DNA of 64,000 bases from Oceanobacter kriegii DSM 6294 (GCF_000422845.1 NZ_AUGV01000021.1:1-64000); one strand, 5' to 3'; shown: positions 55,329-64,000, counted from the first letter of the stretch. Numbers and translations are program-made. Notes: generated by a model not told the origin, from the sequence alone.

Positions 55329-55352
55329 TGTGGGAGAGAGCTTGCTCTCGAT
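55329..55352. repeat. REP-type hairpin, copy 1
   Basis: TGTGGGAGAGAGCTTGCTCT then CGAT. The GTGGGAG head and inverted GAGAGC/GCTCTC core match the well-known REP form of pseudomonads (GTGGGAG..GCTTGC..CGA). Confidence 0.85.
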
Positions 55353-55461
55353 GGACTTCTTCAGGACTGAATTCCCTTCCACACCACAACGTCAGATGGC
55401 AGTCGCTTCGCGTCTTTATCGCCCTACTCAGAGCACTTGGACACGATGCAAAAAAACAATC

Positions 55462-55499
55462 GTAGGTTGGATAAACGAGCGCAGCGAGTGCCATCCAAC
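55462..55499. repeat. TAGGTTGGAT intergenic hairpin
   Basis: GTTGGAT and ATCCAAC enclose an inner AACGAGCGCAGCGAGT core with GAGCGC/GCAGCG pairing. It resembles the 31052-31098 element in its TAGG(T/A)TGG head and is probably another dispersed hairpin. Confidence 0.6.
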
Positions 55500-55602
55500 T
55501 CCGCACCTCAGCATCGCAGCGTCTGACCGCCTTGTATCCCTCCCGGGATCTCTGGTCAGTGCCCAGAGGTCAGTGTGTGAAAACAGTGATAGCAGGGTGA
55601 TC

Positions 55603-56533
55603 TTATGATCTCGTGGAGTCCATATTCCCGAGCAATATACCCAGCTGCTCACGCATCCATCGGTGCCCCGGAGAGCTCGCATAACGTGCATGAAACAATA
55701 TCTTCAGGACGTAGCCCGGCGATGAAAATGGGGTCTCATGTGTAACAAACCGTGAATCATGAAACAGCTGCGACAAGACGAGGCAGCGTTAGAAGAAGCC
55801 TTGAGTTGTCCACAAGTAGCGGCGCCACTGCAAGGCCTGGCACTTGCACAGCAACATCGCGGCCTAGCCCTTGCCGGGCTAGCGCCGCATCAATCACGCT
55901 GCCAGCATCACTCCAAGGAACAACAACGACATGTTGGGATTTAAGGTACTCTTCCAGCGACAATGTTGACCCTATATCTGGATGGGCGCTGCTCGCGACG
56001 ACTACATAATCATCTGAAAACCCTTCCAGAGCCTCGACTCCCTCATACGAGCCGCTGTAATCATCAGCAAAGCCCAACACGAATTGAGCTCGCCCGGAAG
56101 CCAGGTCATCCAGTGAATCCCTATGACTTGAACTGATTACCCTGAGCTGAAGGTGAGGAGCCAGTTGCTCCAGCCTGGCTGTAAGTTTCGGCAGTACTGC
56201 CAGAGACGTGATGTCCGATGCTGCAAATGTGAAGGTCTGCTTACTCGTAGCAGGGGTAAATGGCCCTGATGCCCCCAGTCCCGATGACAGAATCCGCAGC
56301 GCTTCGCTTACAGACCCCACCAGCTGCTCTGCCTGAACGGTAGGCTGCATGGCGCTACCGTAGCGTACGAATAATTCATCCGAGAGGGCCTGACGCAATC
56401 TGGAAAGTGCATGACTACAGGCTGATGGACTCATTGCGAGTTCTTCCGCAGCGGCGGTAACACTGCGGTTCCGATACAGCGAATCGAACACCAGCAGCAA
56501 ATTCAGATCTATTCGGCGTAGATTCAAGTGCAT
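55603..56533 (-). pseudogene. LysR-family regulator with a frameshift near the C-terminus
   Basis: Frame 1 from the ATG at 56533 encodes 258 residues (helix-turn-helix NRSVTAAAEELAMSPSACSH; substrate domain to LPRLVAAVS) and stops at 55757. The neighbouring frame continues with ETPFSSPGYVLKILFHARYA and GHRWMREQLGILL, a recognisable LysR C-terminal end, stopping at 55603-55605. One extra base near 55758-55765 explains this. The intact product would be about 308 residues, normal for the family. It may be a true pseudogene, a truncated but working protein, or a sequencing error. Confidence 0.8.
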
Positions 56534-56646
56534 AACATTCAGCCCCCCATGAAAAGAATGCAGATTATGCACGTTTAAATACCCGTAGACTTACACTGAA
56601 AGCGCCTCCACACCCGTCTGATGGCGCAGCAACAGGATTGATCCAT

Positions 56647-57138
56647 ATGACCGTACCCACTTTCCGGCAAGCAGTACCCTCCGATTGTGATCGCTGCTTT
56701 GATATTGAAGCCAACGCTTATGAGGGCGACGAGGCAGCAACCCATGAGAAGATTGCAACCCGGATCGCGCACTATCCAGAGGGCTTCCTGATCATGGAGC
56801 TGGATCAGCAAATCGCAGGTTTCATCAACAGCGGTTGTGCCCATGACGTCGTGATGTCCGACGAAGACTTCAAAGAGCTCATCGGCCACGACGCGGCCGC
56901 CCCGAACGTGGTGATCATGTCGGTGGTACTTGACCCTGCCCACCAGGGCAAGGGCTACTCAAGCTTGCTGATGCGTCGGTTCATTGAGCAGATGCGTGGA
57001 TTGGGTAAAGAAACCATTCATCTGATGTGCAAGGAACGTCACGTCGACTTGTACAAGCACTTTGGTTATCGCTACGTGAAACCTTCCCCGTCCGAGCATG
57101 GGGGAATGTCGTGGCACGAGATGGTCATGGAGCTGTAG
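56647..57138 (+). CDS. GNAT-family N-acetyltransferase (AANAT-like)
   Basis: 163 residues. The acetyl-CoA-binding motif is VVLDPAHQGKGYSSLLMRRF, preceded by FLIMELDQQIAGFINS and followed by LYKHFGYRYV. It resembles arylalkylamine/polyamine-type GNATs. The ATG at 56647 is chosen over an upstream TTG. It is divergent from the LysR remnant, which suggests the LysR once controlled it. Substrate unknown. Confidence 0.88.
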   Translation: MTVPTFRQAVPSDCDRCFDIEANAYEGDEAATHEKIATRIAHYPEGFLIMELDQQIAGFINSGCAHDVVMSDEDFKELIGHDAAAPNVVIMSVVLDPAHQGKGYSSLLMRRFIEQMRGLGKETIHLMCKERHVDLYKHFGYRYVKPSPSEHGGMSWHEMVMEL

Positions 57139-57209
57139 GCTCCTTCCCGCCAGATATTCTTGCCGTCAACGCGCAGCGCTTCAACATCACAGCATCAGAT
57201 GGCAAGCAC

Positions 57210-57240
57210 AAAAAAGCCCCCTGACCAGAGGCCAGGGGGC
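57210..57240 (-). terminator. Rho-independent terminator of gbdR
   Basis: GCCCCCTG/CAGGGGGC stem then T6 on the minus strand, 30 bp after the gbdR stop. Confidence 0.88.
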
Positions 57241-57270
57241 AAGCCGTGATAGTGTCAGAATCGAATTCGA

Positions 57271-58413
57271 TCAGTTCAGCGATGGCTCCAGTTTCACGGA
57301 GCCAAAGCTGGGTTCAAAGCGCGCGGCCATCAGTGAGTTGCGACCCTGGTTGTCGTCCAGTACGCCAAATGGCTGTTGGTCCATGGCGGCAGCGGCAAAG
57401 CGGTTGTCGGCGTTGTCGTTCCAGGTGCCCATGCGTTCTTCACGTGGGGAAACCCCCATGTATTTGCGGTAACAACGGCTGAAGTGCGGTGTGGATACAA
57501 AGCCACAAGCGGTGGAGATTTCGATCACCGGCATGGTGGTTTGCTTCAGCAGCTGCTTGGCGCGTTCCAGACGCAGTTTCAGGTAGTAACGCGACGGGGT
57601 GCAGTCCAGATAGTTGTGGAACAAGCGCTCCAGCTGGCGGCGGGAGATACCGGCAAACGAGGCCAGGTCTTCCAGCTCAATCGGTTCTTCAATGTTGGCT
57701 TCCATCAGCTCAACAATTTCCACCAGTTTTGGCTGCGCAGAACTCAGCAGGTGACGCAGCGGGATGCGCTGCTGGTCGGCCTGGTTGCGCATGCGGTCGT
57801 AGACGAACATTTCGGAAATGGCGTTCGACAGCGCGGCACCGTGCTGGGCGGAAATCAGGTACAGCATCATGTCCAGCGGAGCGGTGCCACCGGATGCGGT
57901 AATGCGATCGCGATCGACGGTGAACAGGCGGGTGTTGCAATTCACATTGGGGTAACGCTCTTTCATGGAAGCGATGCATTCCCAGTGGGCGCTGACGCTG
58001 TAACCGTCCAGCTGACGAGCAGCAGCCAATGCCAGAGCGCCGGTGCAGATGCCACCCAGCACCATGTCTTTACGCGCCAGAGAGGCCACGTAGTCCACTT
58101 CTGCCTTGCGGCAGCTTTGCACAATGTTCACGCCACCCACCACAATCAGGGTGTCGAACTGCGGCGCGTTCTGGGTCGAGAATTCAGGTACCACCGGAAT
58201 GCCATCGCTGGCCTGAACGGCGCGGCCGGTGGCGCTCACCAAATGCCATTCATACAGTTCCCTGCCACTCAGCTGGTTAGCCATACGCAGGGGCTCCACC
58301 GCCGTGGCCAAGGCCATCATGGTGAAGTTTTCCAACAGCAGGAAACCGATACGGGTTGGGCCTGCGGCTACCTTGAAGGCCGGACGGCCCAGATCAGCAG
58401 AGAACGATTGCAT
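57271..58413 (-). CDS. gbdR: GbdR-like AraC-family regulator of glycine betaine/dimethylglycine catabolism
   Basis: 380 residues. GATase1-like sensor domain about 20-205 with intact elbow Cys (GGICTGALALAA), HWECIASMKERYPNV and GGTAPLDMMLYL; AraC DNA-binding domain about 235-330 (FAGISRRQLERLFHNYLD, ISTACGFVSTPHFSRCYR, GVSPREER). A C-terminal extension of about 45 residues follows. In Pseudomonas GbdR senses glycine betaine and dimethylglycine and activates gbc, dgc, cbc and bet genes. GAGGGTGAC before the ATG at 58413 sets the start. Transcribed alone with its own terminator. Confidence 0.9.
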   Translation of the reverse strand: MQSFSADLGRPAFKVAAGPTRIGFLLLENFTMMALATAVEPLRMANQLSGRELYEWHLVSATGRAVQASDGIPVVPEFSTQNAPQFDTLIVVGGVNIVQSCRKAEVDYVASLARKDMVLGGICTGALALAAARQLDGYSVSAHWECIASMKERYPNVNCNTRLFTVDRDRITASGGTAPLDMMLYLISAQHGAALSNAISEMFVYDRMRNQADQQRIPLRHLLSSAQPKLVEIVELMEANIEEPIELEDLASFAGISRRQLERLFHNYLDCTPSRYYLKLRLERAKQLLKQTTMPVIEISTACGFVSTPHFSRCYRKYMGVSPREERMGTWNDNADNRFAAAAMDQQPFGVLDDNQGRNSLMAARFEPSFGSVKLEPSLN

Positions 58414-58829
58414 AGTGTCACCCTCTTGGCGGGGAAATTTATGGTATTTGCGGTATTTTTTGGTCATAGCAATCAGCAGGCCAGAAACATTGGGCGGCGT
58501 TTTCAATTCCGTCAATTGCCTGAAAACGACACGATTTTTGAGCAATGCATTCGTTTTTGGACTGCTCTTTAATTAAATGGTCATTTAATGAAAAACCGCC
58601 ACCCCACTCCTCTTTGTTCAAAAAACCATCAAAACCACACTCGCCGCACCAAAATGATCCTTAAATGCTCAAATAGCGCCCCCTAATGTTTCACTTGGTA
58701 ACAGAAGTTTCCGTTTCAACGAATTCACGCCGCGGAAGAGTACAAAGTTGTCGTGAAACGGCAGGCAAGCCGCCCGGAACGTGGCATTATGCCCGGTTGA
58801 CTCAATCCTTCAGCCGGAGCCGTAACACG
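58414..58829. promoter_or_regulatory. Divergent region between gbdR and the homoserine-kinase-like gene
   Basis: 416 bp with no convincing gene. It should contain both promoters. AT-rich tracts lie near 58540-58600. I cannot place a specific operator. Confidence 0.35.
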
Positions 58830-59774
58830 ATGGCGGTGTACACCCATCTGGACCCAACCACTCTGAACCAGTATTTCCAGCCGTTTGGCTTTGGAGACAT
58901 TACCGAAGTCCATGGCATTCAGGGTGGTGTGGAAAACACCAACTACCGCATTCACACCGCAACCGGTGCCTGGGTGCTGACGTTGTTTGAACACCATCAG
59001 GCCCACGAAGTGCGTGAGTTTGTGCGTTTGGCTCGCCACCTTAACAGTGCCGGTTTTGTGGTACCTGCGCCGCTGGCCGACCAGAACGGCGAATGGCTGC
59101 ACGAGCTGGCGGGCAAGCCGGCGATTCTGTGTGAAATGCTGAAGGGCCATCACATTGAGCGACCAACGCCATCGCAATGCCGCGAAATCGGTGAATTGCT
59201 GGCGCGTCTGCATTTGGGTTCCGCAGTGCTGGAACAACCGCGCGCCAACAGCCGGGGTTTTGGGTGGTGGGCCAATATGCACAGCAACGCCAAAGCCCTG
59301 CTGGACGACGCCGACTATCAGCTGCTGGATGACGAATACCAGTTCCAGATGAGCCAGCGCGATGTCTGGAAATCCCTGCCTCGGGGCTGGATTCACGGTG
59401 ATCTGTTCACAGACAACGTGTTGTTTGAAGGCAGTGGCGATGATTTGAAAGTCGGCGCGGTACTGGACTGGTACAACGCCTGCGAAGGGGTGTGGCTGTA
59501 CGATCTGGCGATCGTTGCCAACGACTGGTGCAGCGAGAAGAACGGCGACTGGATTGTGGATAATCGCGATGCTTTACTGGCCGGTTATCAGTCCGTTCGC
59601 CCTTTTACCGCCGCCGAAGAACACAACTGGAATACCTTGCTGCGCGGTGCTGCCACCCGCTTCTGGCTCAGCCGTTTGGAAACCGTTCAGCACCAGCAGT
59701 CGGTGGAAGGCATGAACGCCAATATCAAGGACCCCAACGAATACCGCGACAAGTTGCTTGCTCGTCGGGGCTAA
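58830..59774 (+). CDS. thrB: Homoserine kinase-like phosphotransferase (ThrB type II)
   Basis: 314 residues with the aminoglycoside-phosphotransferase fold. N-terminal NTNYRIHTATGAWVLTLF, catalytic loop WIHGDLFTDNVLFEG (catalytic Asp) and metal-binding Asp in VLDWYNACEG. Length and motifs match pseudomonad ThrB, which phosphorylates homoserine in threonine synthesis. Choline-kinase-like relatives share the fold, and the surrounding choline genes make that alternative worth keeping. GGAGCC upstream of the ATG at 58830. The stop is followed at once by the REP-linked repeat block. Confidence 0.8.
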   Translation: MAVYTHLDPTTLNQYFQPFGFGDITEVHGIQGGVENTNYRIHTATGAWVLTLFEHHQAHEVREFVRLARHLNSAGFVVPAPLADQNGEWLHELAGKPAILCEMLKGHHIERPTPSQCREIGELLARLHLGSAVLEQPRANSRGFGWWANMHSNAKALLDDADYQLLDDEYQFQMSQRDVWKSLPRGWIHGDLFTDNVLFEGSGDDLKVGAVLDWYNACEGVWLYDLAIVANDWCSEKNGDWIVDNRDALLAGYQSVRPFTAAEEHNWNTLLRGAATRFWLSRLETVQHQQSVEGMNANIKDPNEYRDKLLARRG

Positions 59775-59776
59775 CT

Positions 59777-59863
59777 GTCTGGAGTCTGGCGTCTGAGGTC
59801 TAGGCAATATTGTGGGAGAGAGCTTGCTCTCGATAAACCATCGGCAGCAAGCTGCCTCCCACA
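59777..59863. repeat. Heptamer/REP composite, copy 2
   Basis: GTCTGGAGTCTGGCGTCTGA is followed by a linker and TGTGGGAGAGAGCTTGCTCT (59811-59830), then an inverted partner ending in GCCTCCCACA at 59863, so it is a paired (BIME-like) REP. Bases 59791-59834 match 55309-55352 at 41 of 44 positions. Confidence 0.88.
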
Positions 59864-59914
59864 GAAGAACCTGCTGGGCCCTTCTGATCCTGGGCCTTTC
59901 TGAACGACAGCTAC

Positions 59915-59946
59915 AAAAAAGGCGGCTGAGCCATGCTCATGCCGCC
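59915..59946 (-). terminator. Rho-independent terminator of the choXWV transcript
   Basis: GGCGGC and TGAGC arms pair with GCTCA and GCCGCC around a 3-base loop; T6 follows on the minus strand, 160 bp after the choV stop. The remainder of 59864-60104 shows no gene. Confidence 0.88.
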
Positions 59947-60104
59947 AATTCGTACTGCTTTATCGTGCTTTTCGCCTGCTGCCTTTCACTGACGCTTTCG
60001 CTTGTTACCGCCGGGGATCGTTCGGGGAGAGGCGGCAATTAGGGGCTGGTCAGGAGATTGTCAGACGGCTGGGGAGCAACCGCCTGAGCCAAATTTCAGG
60101 CCTG

Positions 60105-61298
60105 TCAGCTCGCCATTTCGGCTTCGCCGCAGCTGAAGTGTTTGCCCAGCATGGCGTGGTAGAAATTGTGGTCGGTCAGCACACCCACCAACTGGTTGTT
60201 TTCCATCAGCAGTACCGGCTGTTCGGTGGCATAGCGGATTTCAATTGCCCGTCGCATGGAGATGTCCGGAGAAGTCACCGCCATGGTGCCCGTGGCCGGA
60301 ATCGCACCACCGCGGGCTTCGCAGTTTTGCAGTGGGATGTTTTTGCCCGCCATGTGCGCGGTTTTGCCATCTTCTGACAGCCAGATGCCTTTCTCGCCGC
60401 AGATCTGGCTTTCGCCATTGTTCTTTTTCAAGTCCGCCGCCGCAGTCATCAGCGAGCGACCGGCCAGTACGTTCAGCGGGTTGGTGTGGGCCACAAAGTC
60501 TTCCACGTACGGGGTAGCCGGGTTCATTACGATGTCTTCCGGTTTGCCGTGCTGAATGATGCGGGCGGATTCCATGATGGCGATGTTGGTGCCGATTTTC
60601 AGGGCTTCATCGAGGTCGTGGGATACGAACAGGATGGTCTTGTTAACCTTGCGTTGCAGCTCCAGCAGTTCATCTTGCAGCTGTGCACGAATCAGCGGGT
60701 CCAACGCCGAGAACGGCTCGTCCATCAGCAGGATGTCGGTGTCCATGGCAAAGGCACGAGCCAGGCCCACACGCTGCTGCATACCACCGGACAGGCCGGA
60801 TGGCAGGGTGTCTTTCCAGTCGGCCAGGCCAACCATTTCCAGCTGTTCCATCGCCTTGGCGTGGCGCTCCGCTTTGCCCATGCCCATCATTTCAAGGCCG
60901 TAGGCAACGTTATCCAGCACTGACAGCCAAGGCATCAGGGCGAATTTCTGGAACACCATGGAGACACGCTGGGCACGCATACGACGCAGGGTGTTGGCGT
61001 CGCAGGAGCCGATGTCGACATGGCCGTCGCCATCCTTCACCAGCACCTGACCACGGGAAATCGGGTTAAGGCCGTTCACCGCACGCAGCAGCGAGGACTT
61101 GCCGGAACCGGACAGGCCCATCAGCACGCAGATTTCACCTTGCTGAACATCGATGCTGGCGTTGTGAACGCCCACCACGCTGCCGCTGGCTTCAATGATT
61201 TCCTGACGGGTTTTGCCCTGATCCAGCAGCGCCAGCGCCGGATCTACCTTGTCACCGAAGACAACGTCGAGATTACGAACAGAGATTGCAGCAGTCAT
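60105..61298 (-). CDS. choV: Choline/betaine ABC transporter ATPase
   Basis: 397 residues of the ProV class. Walker A LMGLSGSGKSSLL, signature GLSGGMQQRVGLARA, Walker B ILLMDEPFSALDP and switch His in FVSHDLDEA. The C-terminal 110 residues hold a partial CBS-type region (IEIRYATEQPVLLMENNQLV). The N-terminal LALLDQGKTRQEIIEASGSV insert is characteristic of ChoV/ProV. It starts 2 bp after the permease gene and completes the ABC system that imports choline for BetA or serves the orphan binding proteins. Confidence 0.94.
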   Translation of the reverse strand: MTAAISVRNLDVVFGDKVDPALALLDQGKTRQEIIEASGSVVGVHNASIDVQQGEICVLMGLSGSGKSSLLRAVNGLNPISRGQVLVKDGDGHVDIGSCDANTLRRMRAQRVSMVFQKFALMPWLSVLDNVAYGLEMMGMGKAERHAKAMEQLEMVGLADWKDTLPSGLSGGMQQRVGLARAFAMDTDILLMDEPFSALDPLIRAQLQDELLELQRKVNKTILFVSHDLDEALKIGTNIAIMESARIIQHGKPEDIVMNPATPYVEDFVAHTNPLNVLAGRSLMTAAADLKKNNGESQICGEKGIWLSEDGKTAHMAGKNIPLQNCEARGGAIPATGTMAVTSPDISMRRAIEIRYATEQPVLLMENNQLVGVLTDHNFYHAMLGKHFSCGEAEMAS

Positions 61299-61300
61299 GA

Positions 61301-62143
61301 TTATGCCTCCGATTTGCCAGGTGCTTTGAAGATACGGTCGAGAATAATGGCCACCAGTACGATGGTGATGCCGGCTTCAAAACCTTGCGAGATGTTCACG
61401 GTGTTCAGTGCCCGCACAACCGGTTTACCCAGACCGTCGGCACCCACCAGAGCAGCAACCACCACCATCGACAGCGACAGCATGATGCACTGGGTAACAC
61501 CGGCCATGATGCTTGGCATGGCGGCTGGCAGTTCCACTTTCCACAGCAGCTGGCGAGGCGTGGCACCAAAGGCCTTACCCGCTTCAACCAGTTCTTCCGG
61601 CACGTTGCGAATGCCCAGATAAGTCAGACGAATCGGCGAGGCGATGGCAAAGATGATGGTAGAAATCAGACCCGGCACCACACCCAGACCAAACAGCACC
61701 AGGGTAGGAATCAGGTACACAAAGGTCGGTACGGTTTGCATCAGGTCGAGCACCGGGCGCATGTAGCTGTACACCCAAGGCTTGTGGGCCGCAAAGATGC
61801 CCAGCGGCACACCCAGCAGAATACAAATCACGGTGGCGGTCACCACCAGCACAAAGGTTTCGATCATTTCCGGCCAGTAACCGAGGTTAATGATCAGCAG
61901 CATGGCAGCCACCACAAAGGCCACCAGTGGCACGCTCTTGTGGATAAACCAGGCAATCGCCGCGGTGGCCAGAATCGGCACACCCGGGTGGAACCACTGG
62001 AACAGGTCTACCAGACCGGTAATAACCCACTCCAGAGAAATAGCGATCATGTCGAAGAACCACGCACCGTGGTCTGTCAGCCAGTCAACGAATGTTTCCA
62101 TCCATTGGCCCAGCGGGAGTTTGTTGTCAGCAAGCCAGTTCAT
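61301..62143 (-). CDS. choW: Choline/betaine ABC transporter permease
   Basis: 280 residues with six to seven transmembrane segments. The ProW-type inner-membrane motif is EAGKAFGATPRQLLWKVELP, followed by MAGVTQCIMLSLSMVVVAAL and GADGLGKPVV. It is preceded by a 167-bp gap with a hairpin after choX and followed immediately by the ATPase. Confidence 0.94.
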   Translation of the reverse strand: MNWLADNKLPLGQWMETFVDWLTDHGAWFFDMIAISLEWVITGLVDLFQWFHPGVPILATAAIAWFIHKSVPLVAFVVAAMLLIINLGYWPEMIETFVLVVTATVICILLGVPLGIFAAHKPWVYSYMRPVLDLMQTVPTFVYLIPTLVLFGLGVVPGLISTIIFAIASPIRLTYLGIRNVPEELVEAGKAFGATPRQLLWKVELPAAMPSIMAGVTQCIMLSLSMVVVAALVGADGLGKPVVRALNTVNISQGFEAGITIVLVAIILDRIFKAPGKSEA

Positions 62144-62253
62144 AGTCAGCCTCTAGTCGTCATTCTTGTCGACGCCATCCCGATGGGATGACGGGGAATC
62201 TCCGGAGAAGTCTGCGCACTCCAGCGCGCTGGCCACAGACTTGTCAGAAGACT

Positions 62254-62283
62254 CCCGAACGGGCGTTACCTACGCCCGTCGGG
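62254..62283 (-). other. Hairpin between choX and choW
   Basis: CCCG-A-ACGGGCGT pairs with ACGCCCGT-CGGG, a 12-bp stem with one bulged A and a 5-base loop. It lies 27 bp after the choX stop. No T run, so it looks like a message-stabilising or processing site that keeps choX mRNA higher than choWV. Confidence 0.65.
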
Positions 62284-62310
62284 AAGGGATTTCAAAGCGA
62301 AATCCGTGGA

Positions 62311-63243
62311 TCAGATGTCCAGGAATTTCTTCACGGCAGGCAGCGCAGGCTGGCCGTTTTTGGTGGTTACGCCGTCCAGCCAGGCATCCAGCACTTCCGG
62401 GTTAGCCTTCAGCCAGGCTTCTGCCGCCATCGGTGGCTTTTTGCCATCGTTGAGGATTGCGCCCATGATTTCGTTCTCCATTGGCAGCGAGAACTTCAGG
62501 TTGGAAACGAACTTGCCAACGTTCGGGCATTCGCTGATCAGGTCTTTACGGATGTTGGTGTGTACGTTGGCACCGCCGTAGTTAGGACCGAAGAAGTCGT
62601 CACCACCGTCGAGGTATTCCATCTCGATGTTGGCGTTCATCGGGTGTGGTGCCCAACCCAGGAAAACCACCCACTTGTCACGACGCACAGCGCGCTGCAC
62701 CTGGGACAACATGCCGGCTTCGGAGGATTCCACCAGGGTGAACTCTTCCAGACCGAAGGCGTTGTCATCGATCATGCTCTGGATCAGACGGTTACCGTCG
62801 TTACCCGGCTCGATACCGTAGATTTTTTCGTCGAACTTGTCGGCGTTTTTGGCGATATCGGCAAAGCTCTTCACACCGGCATCAAAGGCGTACTTGGGTA
62901 CCGCCAGGGTGTATTTGGCGCCGGTCAGGTTCGGGCCCAGATCGACCACGCTGCCGTCTTTCAGGTACGGCGCGATATCGGCCTGCATGGTTGGCATCCA
63001 GTTGCCAAGGAATACGTCAATGTCGTTGTTGGCCAGCGACTTGTAGGTCACTGGCACGGACAGCAGCTGGGTACGGGTGTCGTAGCCCATGCCTTCCAGT
63101 ACCACGGAAGTTGCGGCGGTGGTCGCGGTGATGTCAGTCCAGCCTACATCTGCAAAGCGCACCAGATCACAGTCGGCGGCCATAGCGGTGCCAGACACAG
63201 CGAGGGTCAGTGCGGCGGTCGTAAGGGTCTTTCCTGCTTTCAT
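62311..63243 (-). CDS. choX: Choline/betaine ABC transporter substrate-binding protein
   Basis: 310 residues. Signal peptide (MKAGKTLTTAALTLAVSGTA) then the ChoX fold: VFLGNWMPTMQADI, IYGIEPGNDGN, VFLGWAPHPMNANIEMEYL and FFGPNYGGANVHTNI. Aromatic residues in these segments form the choline cage. It differs from the two orphan binding proteins at 22493 and 23735 in having WMPTM instead of WMPAN. GGGAG 8 bases before the ATG at 63243. Order betA-choX-choW-choV is the standard bet-cho arrangement. Confidence 0.93.
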   Translation of the reverse strand: MKAGKTLTTAALTLAVSGTAMAADCDLVRFADVGWTDITATTAATSVVLEGMGYDTRTQLLSVPVTYKSLANNDIDVFLGNWMPTMQADIAPYLKDGSVVDLGPNLTGAKYTLAVPKYAFDAGVKSFADIAKNADKFDEKIYGIEPGNDGNRLIQSMIDDNAFGLEEFTLVESSEAGMLSQVQRAVRRDKWVVFLGWAPHPMNANIEMEYLDGGDDFFGPNYGGANVHTNIRKDLISECPNVGKFVSNLKFSLPMENEIMGAILNDGKKPPMAAEAWLKANPEVLDAWLDGVTTKNGQPALPAVKKFLDI

Positions 63244-63358
63244 TGTTTTCTCCCGGATGGTTGGCGGTTTCTTCGCAATCATTTGCGGATAACCGGGCAT
63301 CGCTCCCGCCATGAAGCGGCCCGGTGTGGCTCCTGCTGAGCCACCGTGTGTTTGCTCG

Positions 63359-64000
63359 TCAGGCGCTTTGCAGCGGGCTGGTCGAGTCAGAACCTGGTTC
63401 AGCAGTGGCCGCCGCCAGGGGACGCTTGGCTTCGCCCTGGCGTTGACGGGTTTGCCATTCGCTGTCGATCCATACCGGAACGCCAGCGGCTGGCTGCAAG
63501 GTTTTGCCCAGAATCATGTCGGCAGCTCGTTCCGCCACCATGATGGTCGGGGCGTTCAGGTTGCCGTTGGTGATGGTCGGGAAGATCGACGAGTCGACCA
63601 CCCGCAGGCTGTCGATGCCTCGCACCTGACATTGATTGTTCAGCACCGCCATCGGGTCGTCGTCGGCACCCATCTTGTTGGTGCAGGACGGGTGATAGGC
63701 AGACTCCACGTTGTCACGCACCCAGGCGTCGATTTCTTCGTCGGTCTGGACGCTCATGCCCGGCTGGATTTCTTCACCACGCAGCTCGTCAAAGGCTGGC
63801 TGGTTGATGATTTCGCGGGTCAGGCGGATGGTGTCGCGCCAGTCCTGCACATCCTGCTCGGTGCTGATGTAATTGAATTTGATCGATGGCTTCTGGTGCG
63901 GATCAGCGGAGTTGATCCATACCTTGCCGCGGCTTTCCGGCTTGTTCGGGCCGACGTGCACCTGGAAACCGTGGCCATCAAAGGCCGCACGGCCGTCGTA
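63359..64000 (-). CDS. betA: Choline dehydrogenase, C-terminal part (5' end off the window)
   Basis: 213 residues of the GMC oxidoreductase C-terminus. [28 protein letters not shown], the active-site region [13 protein letters not shown] (His) and [20 protein letters not shown] (Asn and NAP motif) identify BetA. It oxidises choline to betaine aldehyde. The frame continues off the window edge. Only 115 bp separate its stop from choX. betB and betI are presumably further along, outside the window. Confidence 0.92.
   Translation of the reverse strand, partial: YDGRAAFDGHGFQVHVGPNKPESRGKVWINSADPHQKPSIKFNYISTEQDVQDWRDTIRLTREIINQPAFDELRGEEIQPGMSVQTDEEIDAWVRDNVESAYHPSCTNKMGADDDPMAVLNNQCQVRGIDSLRVVDSSIFPTITNGNLNAPTIMVAERAADMILGKTLQPAAGVPVWIDSEWQTRQRQGEAKRPLAAATAEPGSDSTSPLQSA

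Larger units (their letters stand above)
55113..55603. other. Gene-free repeat region
   Basis: Between the structured leader and the LysR remnant lie the heptamer array (55204-55315), a REP hairpin (55329-55352) and a TAGGTTGGAT hairpin (55462-55499), each listed separately. I see no gene on either strand. Confidence 0.6.

Noticed and set aside
57376-58572. A 398-residue open frame on the plus strand
   Set aside because: Antisense to gbdR and without recognisable motifs.

Overview
This 64 kb window looks like the chromosome of a marine, osmolyte-using gammaproteobacterium, probably Oceanospirillales-like or a relative of Pseudomonas. That is an inference from gene content: a Pseudomonas-type dimethylglycine/betaine/carnitine catabolic set with GbdR and CdhR-type regulators, TRAP and BCCT transporters, Pseudomonas-type REP hairpins and moderately high GC.

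Layout. 1-9563 (minus) is the N-terminal 3187 residues of a giant repetitive secreted adhesin; its C-terminus lies off the window. 9777-16523 is a signalling locus: a minus-strand set of response regulator, TonB-dependent receptor, YfiR-like periplasmic protein and sensor kinase, divergent from a sigma54-type response regulator. 16502-18535 is topB. tRNA-Gln(UUG) follows, then a sparse stretch with a small zinc-ribbon protein, a WYL regulator and a 271-bp MITE-like element. 21308-22248 holds a CBS-domain protein and a small exported protein.

22493-33429 (minus) is the dimethylglycine block: two orphan quaternary-amine binding proteins, etfB, etfA, dgcB, dgcA, a DUF5943-type gene, a MaoC-type hydratase and a TauE/SafE exporter. 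34082-43802 (plus) is a self-contained catabolic/transport cluster of unknown substrate: a DapA/NAL-family lyase, a PuuC-like aldehyde dehydrogenase, a DAO-type oxidase, a TRAP DctPQM importer and two regulators. Its two leaders share a palindromic operator. 44979-52692 is a gamma-butyrobetaine/carnitine block: 2-oxoglutarate hydroxylase, regulator, BCCT carrier, carnitine dehydrogenase, beta-keto acid cleavage enzyme, CdhR-like regulator and betainyl-CoA thioesterase. 52955-64000 carries an orphan binding protein, a dipeptidase behind a hairpin-rich leader, a frameshifted LysR gene, a GNAT, gbdR, a homoserine-kinase-like gene and choVWX with the 3' end of betA.

Together the genes import choline, carnitine and related quaternary amines, convert choline (betA) and gamma-butyrobetaine/carnitine to glycine betaine, and oxidise dimethylglycine through DgcAB with electrons passed to EtfAB. 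The first betaine demethylation step (gbcAB), betB, betI and the sarcosine oxidase genes are not in this window. Four GATase1-like AraC regulators occur within 17 kb. The most novel-looking items are the unassigned lyase/oxidase/TRAP regulon, the TonB-receptor/YfiR/kinase signalling locus, the structured leader before the dipeptidase gene, and the MITE with a trace in the cdhR-cdhB promoter region.
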